From NCBI RefSeq assembly GCF_016900655.1, contig NZ_JACJKH010000010.1, positions 49,244-113,243 of the forward strand: 64,000 nt of DNA, given 5' to 3'. A program made the translations under genes and the position numbers. Source of the DNA: Drancourtella massiliensis (GTDB lineage Bacteria > Bacillota > Clostridia > Lachnospirales > Lachnospiraceae). Below the pieces are notes generated by a model. The model saw only the letters and a list, made by a program, of their open reading frames with translations. It was not told the origin of the DNA and did not search any database. Every line of letters starts with the position of its first letter. Positions within the stretch are counted from its first letter, which is position 1. Positions 33,626-41,799 of the stretch are shown here, one piece after another.

Positions 33626-34765
33626 GTGTCAGAAATTACATTGAGAAATGTATGCAAATCCTATGACAAAGAGCATTACGCGGTAAAGGATTTTAATCTG
33701 GAAATCCATGATAACGAATTTGTCATCTTTGTCGGACCGTCCGGCTGCGGGAAATCGACTACACTTCGTATGATTGCGGGACTGGAGGAAATTACGAGCG
33801 GAGAACTCTGGATTGACAAGCAGCTCTGTAATTATGTGGAACCGAAGGACAGAGACCTGTCCATGGTTTTCCAGAACTATGCGTTATATCCACAGATGAC
33901 AGTCTATGATAATATGGCCTTTGCGCTGCAGATCCGGAAGGTTCCGAAAAATGAAATTGATCAGAAAGTGCATGAGGCTGCGGCCATTCTTGGCATTGAA
34001 TCTCTTTTAAAAAGAAGACCGGGACAGCTTTCGGGAGGACAGAAACAGCGGGTTGCCATTGGAAGCGCGATTATGAGAAAACCAAAGGCATTTCTGATGG
34101 ATGAACCATTGTCCAACCTGGATGCAAAGCTGAGAGCCCAGATGAGAGTAGAGCTTGCGGATTTACATAAACGGCTTGGGACAACGATCATTTATGTTAC
34201 GCATGACCAGACCGAGGCCATGACACTTGGAACAAGAATTGTTGTCATGAAAGACGGATTTATTCGTCAGGCGGATGCGCCGAGAACAATTTATGAAGAT
34301 CCGGCGGATCTGTTTGTTGCCGGATTTATCGGATCCCCGTCCATGAACTTCATGGAGGGTACAATCCGGAAAAACGGAAGCGGTGTAGATTTTGTGCTGG
34401 CATCCGGACAGAAACTGGAGGTTCCGCAGACGAAGGCGGCTCTGCTGGCAGGACAGTATGCAGACAAGAAGGTAATTCTTGGAATCCGTCCGGAACATTT
34501 TTCAGAAGAAGTCAAGGAGGAACACGCAAACCTGAATCCTTCCAGATGCAGGCTGACCGGAAAAGTCGTAGTAAAAGAAATGCTCGGATCAGAGTCCATC
34601 TTCTACCTGAAAGAACAAAGGGCGGGCGAATATGCGGCACGGCTTACGGTAGATACAAAGGGAGCTCCGGGAGATGAAATGACCTTATATGTGGACATGA
34701 ACCGGGTGCATTTCTTTGATGCAGATACAGAGAAAAATATTTTTTATCATGGAGGTAAGCAATGA
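33626..34765 (+). CDS. Sugar ABC transporter ATPase (MsmX/UgpC-like)
   Basis: 379-residue ATP-binding subunit for carbohydrate importers. Walker [10 protein letters not shown], signature [12 protein letters not shown], Walker [14 protein letters not shown] and switch His (VTHDQTEAM) are all intact; the C-terminal OB-fold (about 240-379) is the MsmK/UgpC type (GIRPEHFS). Start set at GTG 33626 eight bases after AGGGAGG, giving the standard N-terminus [13 protein letters not shown]. It is the only sugar-type ATPase gene in the window, so it may also power the ATPase-less permeases at 20461-22230. Overlaps the next permease by ATGA. Confidence 0.93.
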   Translation: MSEITLRNVCKSYDKEHYAVKDFNLEIHDNEFVIFVGPSGCGKSTTLRMIAGLEEITSGELWIDKQLCNYVEPKDRDLSMVFQNYALYPQMTVYDNMAFALQIRKVPKNEIDQKVHEAAAILGIESLLKRRPGQLSGGQKQRVAIGSAIMRKPKAFLMDEPLSNLDAKLRAQMRVELADLHKRLGTTIIYVTHDQTEAMTLGTRIVVMKDGFIRQADAPRTIYEDPADLFVAGFIGSPSMNFMEGTIRKNGSGVDFVLASGQKLEVPQTKAALLAGQYADKKVILGIRPEHFSEEVKEEHANLNPSRCRLTGKVVVKEMLGSESIFYLKEQRAGEYAARLTVDTKGAPGDEMTLYVDMNRVHFFDADTEKNIFYHGGKQ

Positions 34766-35631
34766 AACAGTTGATGGAGAAAACGAAGGGCAGAAATGCT
34801 TATTTCTATTTGATTCCCTGCTTTCTGGTGTTTGCGGTTTTCCTGTTTTATCCTTTTGTGAAAACGATCTACCTGAGTCTGTTTTTGACAGACAAGCTGG
34901 GACAGGCAAAGGTGTTTGTGGGACTGGACAATTACGTGGATCTGCTCACGTCAGAATCATTTTATAACAGTCTTTTAGTAACCGTGATTTTTGTTGTAAT
35001 CGTTGTAATCGGCAGCATGCTGATTGGTCTGATCGGGGCGGTGCTCTGCAGCAAGGCCTTTCCGGGAATCAGGGTGTTCAGCACATCCTATGCACTCCCG
35101 ATGGCGATTGCGTCCAGTGGAGCCGCAATGATTTTCAAGATTATTCTGAACCCGACAATCGGTATTCTGAACAAACTGACCGGACTGGATATCAACTGGA
35201 TCGCAGATCCGAAATATGCGCTGATCTGTGTGGCGGTTCTTACAGCATGGCTGAACAGCGGGATCAATTTCCTGTATTTTTCGGCAGGACTTGGAAACAT
35301 TGACGAGTCCATTTATGAGCGTGCTTCTGTAGACGGAGCGAACGGAATTCAAAAATTCTTCCGTCTGACGCTTCCGGGATTAAGCCCGATTATGTTCTAT
35401 ACACTTGTAGTCAATATCATCCAGGCATTCCAGTCCTTCGGACAGATTAAGATCCTGACGGCCGGAGGACCGGGAGAGTCCACGAATGTAATTGTATATT
35501 CAATTTACAGGGACGCGTTTTTTAACTACAAATTTGGAAGTGCGGCGGCACAGTCCGTTGTACTGTTCCTGATCATCATGGTACTGACACTTGTGATGTT
35601 CAAGATTGAAAAGAAAGGAGTCAAATATTAA
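34762..35631 (+). CDS. Sugar ABC transporter permease (MalF-like)
   Basis: 289-residue membrane subunit with six predicted helices; the EAA-type loop is [24 protein letters not shown]. Translationally coupled to the ATPase gene by an ATGA overlap. Pairs with the next permease. Confidence 0.93.
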   Translation: MKQLMEKTKGRNAYFYLIPCFLVFAVFLFYPFVKTIYLSLFLTDKLGQAKVFVGLDNYVDLLTSESFYNSLLVTVIFVVIVVIGSMLIGLIGAVLCSKAFPGIRVFSTSYALPMAIASSGAAMIFKIILNPTIGILNKLTGLDINWIADPKYALICVAVLTAWLNSGINFLYFSAGLGNIDESIYERASVDGANGIQKFFRLTLPGLSPIMFYTLVVNIIQAFQSFGQIKILTAGGPGESTNVIVYSIYRDAFFNYKFGSAAAQSVVLFLIIMVLTLVMFKIEKKGVKY

Positions 35632-35632
35632 G

Positions 35633-36550
35633 ATGGCTGGAATGAATAGTGCGATTTCAATAGAGCTTGATTCTTATAATGCAGAGGAAGTGGAGAAACT
35701 TCACAGACTGATGAACGCCCGCGCCTTGAGGAAAAAGAGAATCCGTAAAACGGTGCTGGTTGCTGTAAATATCATTTTTGCCCTGTTTATGCTGTTCCCG
35801 CTTTTATACTCTGTCAGCGTATCTATTATGCCGGGAGATGAGCTTTTTACGATGGATCTGAACATTATTCCATCACATCCGACATTTGAAAATTATATCA
35901 GGGCATTCACACAGGTGCCGCTTGTACAGTTTATCCTGAATTCTTTCCTTGTAGCAGGATGCATTACAATCGGACAGATTATTACCTGTTCTCTTGCGGC
36001 TTTTGCGTTCTCCTTTTTGGAGTTCAAAGGGAAAAACTTTCTGTTCATGCTTGTCATGGCTACCATGATGGTTCCGGGAGAGGCGGTTATCATCTCCAAC
36101 TATCTGACGGTCAGCAGCATGGGAATTCTGGATACTTATCTGGTTCTGATTCTTCCATCGCTGACATCCGCAATGGGAATCTTCCTCTTCCGCCAGTTCT
36201 ATATGACATTCCCGATCTCTCTTTATGAGTCGGCGAAACTGGACGGATGCGGAAACCTGAGATTTATTGTAAAGATCCTGATTCCGCTTACAAAATCTGC
36301 AATCGGGGCAATGGCAGTGTATACATTCATCAATGCATGGAATATGTATATGTGGCCGCTTCTTGTAACGGGATCTGAAGAAATGCGGACCGTACAGATC
36401 GGTATCAGTATGCTGAACAGTGTAGATGCCCAGTCTATTACGCTGATGATGGCGGGCGTTGTGGCAATTATCATTCCGTCCATGGTGATTTTCATCGTAG
36501 GACAGAAACAGCTGATCAGCGGAATGTTTTCAGGTGCAGTCAAAGGTTAG
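35633..36550 (+). CDS. Sugar ABC transporter permease (MalG-like)
   Basis: 305-residue permease. A long charged cytoplasmic N-terminus (SYNAEEVEKLHRLMNARALRKKRIRKT) precedes six helices; EAA loop LYESAKLDGCGNLRFIVKILIPL; the end QKQLISGMFSGAVKG is typical of MalG partners. ATG 35633 lies one base after the previous stop, with AAAGGAG 12 bases upstream, so spacing is rather wide. The binding-protein gene follows 89 bases later. Confidence 0.92.
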   Translation: MAGMNSAISIELDSYNAEEVEKLHRLMNARALRKKRIRKTVLVAVNIIFALFMLFPLLYSVSVSIMPGDELFTMDLNIIPSHPTFENYIRAFTQVPLVQFILNSFLVAGCITIGQIITCSLAAFAFSFLEFKGKNFLFMLVMATMMVPGEAVIISNYLTVSSMGILDTYLVLILPSLTSAMGIFLFRQFYMTFPISLYESAKLDGCGNLRFIVKILIPLTKSAIGAMAVYTFINAWNMYMWPLLVTGSEEMRTVQIGISMLNSVDAQSITLMMAGVVAIIIPSMVIFIVGQKQLISGMFSGAVKG

Positions 36551-36639
36551 ACTGGTCTGTTTACATATATCAACATGAAGGCAGACGCTGGATGAACCCG
36601 GAAAGGGCACCGGCGGAAAAAGAAAAGGAGAAAATATCT

Positions 36640-38046
36640 ATGAAAAAACGAGTAATCGCAGCGATGCTCGCTGCTCTGATGGTTGTTTCTACCCTTGCTG
36701 GCTGTGGAAGCGGGAAAAGTGCTTCTGAGATGAACGGGCAGAATTCAGAAGGGGAAGAAAGCACCGGGTCCGGAGTGATCACTGACAATTTTAAAAACGT
36801 TGACACAAATGGAACAACGATTACATTCTGGCATTCCATGGGCGGTGTTAACGGAGAAGCCATGGATTACCTGGTAAACAAATTTAATGAAGAAAATGAA
36901 GATGGTATCACAGTAGAAGCTGTATACCAGGGCGAATATGATGATACGATCAACAAGCTGAAAAGTGCTCAGATCGGAAACATGGGAGCGGATCTTGTAC
37001 AGATCTACGATCTGGGAACCCGTTTCATGATCGATTCAGGATGGATCATTCCGATGCAGGAAATGATCGATGCGGACGGATATGATATGTCGGAGCTCGA
37101 ACCGAATGTAGCCGCATATTATACAACAGAGGACGGAACGATGTACTCCATGCCGTTCAATTCTTCCACACCGCTTCTGTACTACAACAAAGATATGTTT
37201 GATGCTGCGGGTATCACAGATATTCCGACCAGCCTTCCGGAGATCGCAGAAGTAGGTGACGCATTGAAAGAGAAGGGTAGAGCTCAGGAAGTATTTGCAA
37301 TCAGCATTTACGGCTGGTATTTCGAACAGTTCCTCTGCAAACAGGCTCTGAATATGGTAAATAACGGAAACGGACGTGAAAAAGCAGCTACCAAAGTGGA
37401 GTTTGATGAAAACGGCGGCGGTCTGAACATCTTAAATGCATGGTATGATCTTTTTGAAAAAGGTTATGCTCCGAACGTCGGACGTTCCGGAAGTGATACT
37501 GCGACAACAGACTTTACATCCGGAAAAGCAGCTATGATGGTTGGATCAAGTGCTTCCCTGAAACAGGTTCTGGAAGACAGCGGCGGAAAATTTGAAGTAG
37601 GAACCGCATACTATCCGGCAGTCAGCTCAGATGACAAAGGCGGAGTTTCTATCGGAGGCGCATCTCTGTGGGCACTGAACAATGAAGACGAGACAAAGGC
37701 GGCAGCAACATGGAAATTTGTTAAATTCCTGATTTCTCCGGAATCCCAGGCATACTGGAACGCACAGACAGGATACTTCCCGATTGTTACAGGAGCACAG
37801 GAGGAGCAGACGTTCAAGGATAACATTGCCAAATATCCGCAGTTCCAGACAGCTCTCGATCAGCTGCATGATTCCACACCGGAATCCGCAGGAGCACTCC
37901 TCAGTGTATTCCCGGAATCCCGCCAGATTGTTGAGACTCAGATCGAAAATATGCTGAACGGAGATGTAACGCCGGAAGAGGCAGTGGATAACATGGCAAA
38001 GGAGATCAATGATACGATTGAAGAATACAATCTTGTCAACGGCTAA
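36640..38046 (+). CDS. Sugar ABC transporter substrate-binding lipoprotein
   Basis: 468-residue extracellular sugar-binding lipoprotein. Signal peptide MKKRVIAAMLAALMVV and lipobox STLAGC. The mature protein has a bacterial SBP family 1 pattern (FWHSMGG, DLGTRFMIDSGWIIPMQEM, NSSTPLLYYNKDMFDAAG, WALNNEDE). ATG 36640 is nine bases after AAAGGAG; an in-frame ATG at 36592 precedes this site. Last gene of the ATPase-permease-permease-SBP operon. Its ligand may be a mannose- or arabinose-containing oligosaccharide, judging from GH38 and GH127 neighbours (inference). Confidence 0.93.
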   Translation: MKKRVIAAMLAALMVVSTLAGCGSGKSASEMNGQNSEGEESTGSGVITDNFKNVDTNGTTITFWHSMGGVNGEAMDYLVNKFNEENEDGITVEAVYQGEYDDTINKLKSAQIGNMGADLVQIYDLGTRFMIDSGWIIPMQEMIDADGYDMSELEPNVAAYYTTEDGTMYSMPFNSSTPLLYYNKDMFDAAGITDIPTSLPEIAEVGDALKEKGRAQEVFAISIYGWYFEQFLCKQALNMVNNGNGREKAATKVEFDENGGGLNILNAWYDLFEKGYAPNVGRSGSDTATTDFTSGKAAMMVGSSASLKQVLEDSGGKFEVGTAYYPAVSSDDKGGVSIGGASLWALNNEDETKAAATWKFVKFLISPESQAYWNAQTGYFPIVTGAQEEQTFKDNIAKYPQFQTALDQLHDSTPESAGALLSVFPESRQIVETQIENMLNGDVTPEEAVDNMAKEINDTIEEYNLVNG

Positions 38047-38083
38047 AAAGTAAAAACGGATCAATTCTGTCCACAGTAATTGG

Positions 38084-38132
38084 AAAAGCGTGTCTGAAAG
38101 AGAATGAAATGATTTCCGGCACGCTTTTCTTT
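38084..38132 (+). terminator. Terminator of the second sugar ABC operon
   Basis: AAAAGCGTG (38084-38092) pairs with CACGCTTTT (38120-38128), long partly paired loop, followed by CTTT. Confidence 0.75.
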
Positions 38133-38172
38133 ATCGCGAAAAATGTTATGATGATACAGGAGGTATAAGATC

Positions 38173-38919
38173 ATGAAAGAAGTAAAGATTTTTGCGCACA
38201 GAGGGGCAAGCGGATATGCACCGGAAAATACACTTGCAGCATTTCGGCTCGCAGAGGAACAGGGTTCCGATGGGGTAGAACTGGATGTACAGCTTACAAA
38301 AGACGGGGAAGTGGTTGTCATCCACGATGAGAAAATTGACCGGACCAGCACCGGAACCGGATTTGTCAGAGACTATACATTGGAAGAGCTGAAAAAGTTC
38401 TCTTTCCACAATCATATGGAAGCGTATGAAGGAGAAACGATACCGACACTGGAGGAAGTGCTGAATCTCCTGAAACCTGGAAAAATGGAAGTGAATATTG
38501 AACTGAAAACCGGAATTTTCTGGTATCCGGAAATCGAAGAGAAGACAATGGAAATTGTAAAAAAGACGGGGATGGAGGACCGTGTCATCTATTCATCTTT
38601 CAACCACTACAGTATTCAGGAAGTTCGCCGGCTGAATCCGGAGGCTGAGACCGCGTATCTGTACGGGGACGTCATACTGGATGTGGAGAAATATGCAGCG
38701 GGAACAGGTGTACAGGGACTGCATCCTGCATTGTACCATCTGTATATGTCTGATTTCCTGAAACGCTGGAAGGAGAGCGGTCTGAAAGTACGTGTCTGGA
38801 CTGTAAACAGGGAAGAGGATATGAAGCATTTTATCGAGGCAGGGCTGGAAGCCGTGATTACCAACTATCCGGATACAGCAATTGCGGTACGCAGGCAGGT
38901 GGAACATGCTGAAAAATAA
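38173..38919 (+). CDS. Glycerophosphodiester phosphodiesterase
   Basis: 248-residue GDPD-family enzyme that hydrolyses glycerophosphodiesters to glycerol 3-phosphate and an alcohol. Catalytic and metal residues are visible: AHRGASGYAPENT (His, Arg, Glu), ELDVQLTKDGEVVVIHDE (Glu, Asp, His) and VNIELKTG; the C-terminal KVRVWTVNREEDM is typical. No signal peptide, thus cytoplasmic. AGGAGG and ATG 38173 agree. The following phosphatase gene overlaps its end by 14 bases, so the released glycerol phosphate might be dephosphorylated by the partner (inference). Confidence 0.93.
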   Translation: MKEVKIFAHRGASGYAPENTLAAFRLAEEQGSDGVELDVQLTKDGEVVVIHDEKIDRTSTGTGFVRDYTLEELKKFSFHNHMEAYEGETIPTLEEVLNLLKPGKMEVNIELKTGIFWYPEIEEKTMEIVKKTGMEDRVIYSSFNHYSIQEVRRLNPEAETAYLYGDVILDVEKYAAGTGVQGLHPALYHLYMSDFLKRWKESGLKVRVWTVNREEDMKHFIEAGLEAVITNYPDTAIAVRRQVEHAEK

Positions 38920-39706
38920 GAAACTCTTTCTTCTCGATATTGACGGTACGGTCTGTATCGGACAGAGACTGATCAGCGGGACAAAAGAGTTTCTCGAGGA
39001 TGTCAGGGACAATGGAGGCCAGTTTGTGTTCATCACAAACAATTCTACCAGAAGCATTGAAGATTATATCCATTCTTTTCAGAAGATGGGAATCATGACC
39101 GATTATTCCAACTTTATTACTGCGTCTTTTGCCACTGTGCAGTATCTGAAAAAGAATTATGAAGGAAAGCTGATCTATGTGATGGGAACAAAATCCCTGC
39201 TCAGAGAACTGAAACGTAACGGGATCAGGGTGACGGTAGACTGTCTGGATCCTGAGATTGCCTGTGTTCTGGTGTCTTATGATAATCAGCTGACTTACGA
39301 AAAGATTCAGGACACCTGCCAGATCCTGAGCACACGGCCGGAAGTGGGCTATATAGCCACAAATCTGGATTATGTCTGCCCGATCGAATTCGGCTATGTA
39401 CCGGACTGCGGCGCCATCTGTCAGATGATAGAGCATGCGGTGAAAAGGCAGCCGGAATATATGGGGAAACCCGGGACGGCTATGGTCGAGTACTCTCTGA
39501 AACTGAATCATTTCTCAAAAGAACAGGCTTTGATTGTGGGCGACAGGCTTTATACGGACATTCTCTGCGGACACAAAACCGGAGTGGAGACTGCTCTCGT
39601 ACTGACCGGAGAGACCACGCGTCAGGAAGCAGAAGCATGCGGATATGGGCCGGACTACATTTTTTCCTCAATCGACGAACTGGCAGAGGCATGGCGGGAA
39701 TCATGA
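38906..39706 (+). CDS. HAD-IIA-family sugar/glycerol phosphatase (NagD-like)
   Basis: 266-residue HAD hydrolase. Motif I LLDIDGTVCIG with the nucleophile Asp, motif II ITNNSTRS, cap domain of type C2, Lys in MGKPGTAMVEY and motif IV VGDRLYTDILCG. ATG 38906 lies inside the last codons of the GDPD gene, with AGGCAGG upstream; the coupling suggests joint function. Relatives dephosphorylate small sugar, glycerol or nucleotide phosphates. Confidence 0.9.
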   Translation: MLKNKKLFLLDIDGTVCIGQRLISGTKEFLEDVRDNGGQFVFITNNSTRSIEDYIHSFQKMGIMTDYSNFITASFATVQYLKKNYEGKLIYVMGTKSLLRELKRNGIRVTVDCLDPEIACVLVSYDNQLTYEKIQDTCQILSTRPEVGYIATNLDYVCPIEFGYVPDCGAICQMIEHAVKRQPEYMGKPGTAMVEYSLKLNHFSKEQALIVGDRLYTDILCGHKTGVETALVLTGETTRQEAEACGYGPDYIFSSIDELAEAWRES

Positions 39707-39748
39707 CCTCTGCCCTTTTGTACAATTTTAATAAAAAAAAGAAATCAG

Positions 39749-39777
39749 TTGACGTGGAATTGGAAGAAGTATATAAT
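39749..39777 (+). promoter_or_regulatory. Promoter of the GntR regulator
   Basis: TTGACG (39749-39754), 17-base spacer, TATAAT (39772-39777), a near-consensus sigma-A promoter. Confidence 0.88.
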
Positions 39778-39808
39778 GATCCCAAGGAACATGATAGGGA
39801 GAACAGTG

Positions 39809-40501
39809 ATGGCAAAACCGATCAAAAGAGTTTCTTTACAATCAGAAATTATTAAGTACATTCAAAGCTACATAGAGGAACATGATCTGAAAGAAGGTGA
39901 CAGACTTCCTTCTCAGGGACAGTTCATTGAAATGATGCAGGTCAGCAGGACAGCGCTTAGAGAGGCAGTGAAGACTCTGGAGGCGGAAGGCATTGTGGAA
40001 GTGAAGAACGGCAAAGGCATATTTGTAGGATGCCGCGGAAGGAAAGCAACGGCACTGGAGTCTTTGATCGGTTTTACAATGGAGAGAGAGTCTCTGATCG
40101 AAGCACTGGAGGCCAGAAGAGCGATGGAGACAGAACTGATGGCCATGGTAGTGCGGAATGCCACTGATCAGGAGATGGACGAACTGGGGGAGATCACGGA
40201 GGTCCTTATGAAGAAGGTACGGGCGGATGAGCGGGATACCGAAGAGGACAAGGCATTTCATGAGAAGATCTACCTGATGTGCCACAACAAAGTGTTTTAT
40301 GCAGTACTGAAAGTACTGGATGAATATACGGATAAGCTCTGGCAGTTTCCGCTGGATATTGAAGACCCGTTCAAGGCAAGCATGCCGTATCATGAAATGC
40401 TCTATCAGGCGTTGAGAGAGCGTGATATCAAGAAGGCACAGAAGATTAACAACAAGCTTTTGGACTGCGTATATGATGATATTGCAATAGCACATCAGTG
40501 A
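39809..40501 (+). CDS. FadR-subfamily GntR transcriptional regulator
   Basis: 230-residue repressor-type regulator. N-terminal winged helix (1-75) with DRLPSQGQFIEMMQVSRTALREAVKTLEAEGIVEVKNGKGIFV; C-terminal all-helical FCD ligand domain (about 90-225) with His residues (AFHEKIYLMCHN, YHEMLYQAL) that bind a metal in relatives. ATG 39809 with AGGGAG upstream is preferred, since the longer frame to 39749 overlaps the promoter. A palindrome at 40540-40552 before the PLP-lyase gene is a candidate operator. Confidence 0.9.
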   Translation: MAKPIKRVSLQSEIIKYIQSYIEEHDLKEGDRLPSQGQFIEMMQVSRTALREAVKTLEAEGIVEVKNGKGIFVGCRGRKATALESLIGFTMERESLIEALEARRAMETELMAMVVRNATDQEMDELGEITEVLMKKVRADERDTEEDKAFHEKIYLMCHNKVFYAVLKVLDEYTDKLWQFPLDIEDPFKASMPYHEMLYQALRERDIKKAQKINNKLLDCVYDDIAIAHQ

Positions 40502-40520
40502 ATCCGCAGAACTGATGTGC
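40490..40520 (+). terminator. Terminator overlapping the GntR stop codon
   Basis: GCACATCAGT (40490-40499) pairs perfectly with ACTGATGTGC (40511-40520), followed by ATTTATTTTA. The stop codon (40499-40501) begins at the last base of the left arm. Confidence 0.75.
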
Positions 40521-40539
40521 ATTTATTTTAAACAATCAA

Positions 40540-40552
40540 GCTATATTATAGC
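40540..40552. promoter_or_regulatory. Candidate GntR operator palindrome
   Basis: GCTATA-T-TATAGC, an exact 13-base palindrome with one central base, between the GntR regulator and the PLP enzyme gene. Confidence 0.4.
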
Positions 40553-40614
40553 ATATAGATGATACCTGGCAGAATATAGTCTACAAATAACAAAAGGAAA
40601 GAGGAAGGAAAGCG

Positions 40615-41784
40615 ATGAAAGAGAAAACAGGTATGATACTCGCACATGCCGGGGAGGAATACGATCAGTATTTTAATGCGATCGTTCCGCCGGTTTTTAT
40701 GAATTCATTAAATATTTTTCCCACAGTGGACGAGTACTATGACTCGGATAAGCGGGATAAACACACGTACTGTTATGGACGTGTCCAGAACCCGACTGTA
40801 AGAATTCTCGAAGAAAAGATTACCGAACTTGAAAAAGGAGTAGAAAGCTACGTGTTTTCATCCGGAATGGCGGCAGCGACAGCGGCGGTTCTTACTGCAT
40901 GTTCCTGCGGCGGACATGTAGTCTGCATCCGCACTGCCTATGGCCCGCTGAAAGATTTTCTTCAGAATTACTGCAGAGAGCATATGAATGTCCGGACGAC
41001 TTTTATTGACGGGGATGATCCGAAAGAGATTGAAGAGGTTCTGGAGGATGATACACAGCTGCTGGTGCTGGAGAGTCCCTCCTCTGTTGTATTTCGAGTT
41101 CAGGATATAAAAAAGGCGGCTGAAGCGGCTCATGCAAAAGGAGCCCTTGTATATATCGATAATACATTCTGCACACCGATTTACCAGAATCCGCTGGAAC
41201 TGGGAGCTGACTTTGTAATGCATACCGCATCCAAGTATCTGGGAGGACACAGTGATATTATCGGAGGATCCCTGACGGTAAAAGATCCGGAACTGGGAAA
41301 ACGGGTAAGGACAATCCGGGAACAGATCGGAAGTATTATAGGACCGATGGAAGGCTGGCTGATGATGAGGGGGCTGCGTACTCTGGAAGTGAGGGTAAAG
41401 GAACACGGAAAGACAGCACTTGCTGTGGCGCAGTATCTGGAACAGCATCCCAAAGTAAAGAAGGTACACTATACCGGACTTGCATCCCATCCACAGCACG
41501 AACTGATCGAAAGACAGCAGTCAGGACATACCGGACTATTGAGCTTTGAACTGGACAGTACAACGCAGGAGGCAAAAGAATTCTGCCAGGCGCTTCGGAT
41601 TTTTAAAATCGGAGTATCCTGGGGAGGATTCGAAAGTCTGGTGATGATGCCTTACGCGAGGGAAGATGAAGAAACCTGTAAGAAGATGGGAGCCGGACAA
41701 AACGTAATCCGCATCCACTGCGGATTGGAAGGGACAGAAAATCTGATTGAAGATCTGGAACAGGCTTTCCAGCAGGTTTTCTGA
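40615..41784 (+). CDS. Cys/Met-metabolism PLP enzyme (cystathionine gamma-synthase/lyase type)
   Basis: 389-residue fold-type I PLP enzyme. Phosphate-binding SSGMAAATA, Asp-stacking DNTFCTPIYQNP and Schiff-base Lys in MHTASKYLGGHSDIIGG are present; the C-terminal SWGGFESLVMMP and IRIHCGLEG contain the substrate carboxylate Arg. The family includes cystathionine gamma-synthase, beta- and gamma-lyases and methionine gamma-lyase, and the sequence alone does not decide. It lies between a GntR regulator and an alpha-galactosidase gene (15-base gap), an unusual partner for amino-acid metabolism. Confidence 0.88.
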   Translation: MKEKTGMILAHAGEEYDQYFNAIVPPVFMNSLNIFPTVDEYYDSDKRDKHTYCYGRVQNPTVRILEEKITELEKGVESYVFSSGMAAATAAVLTACSCGGHVVCIRTAYGPLKDFLQNYCREHMNVRTTFIDGDDPKEIEEVLEDDTQLLVLESPSSVVFRVQDIKKAAEAAHAKGALVYIDNTFCTPIYQNPLELGADFVMHTASKYLGGHSDIIGGSLTVKDPELGKRVRTIREQIGSIIGPMEGWLMMRGLRTLEVRVKEHGKTALAVAQYLEQHPKVKKVHYTGLASHPQHELIERQQSGHTGLLSFELDSTTQEAKEFCQALRIFKIGVSWGGFESLVMMPYAREDEETCKKMGAGQNVIRIHCGLEGTENLIEDLEQAFQQVF

Positions 41785-41799
41785 TAGAGAGGAGAAGAC

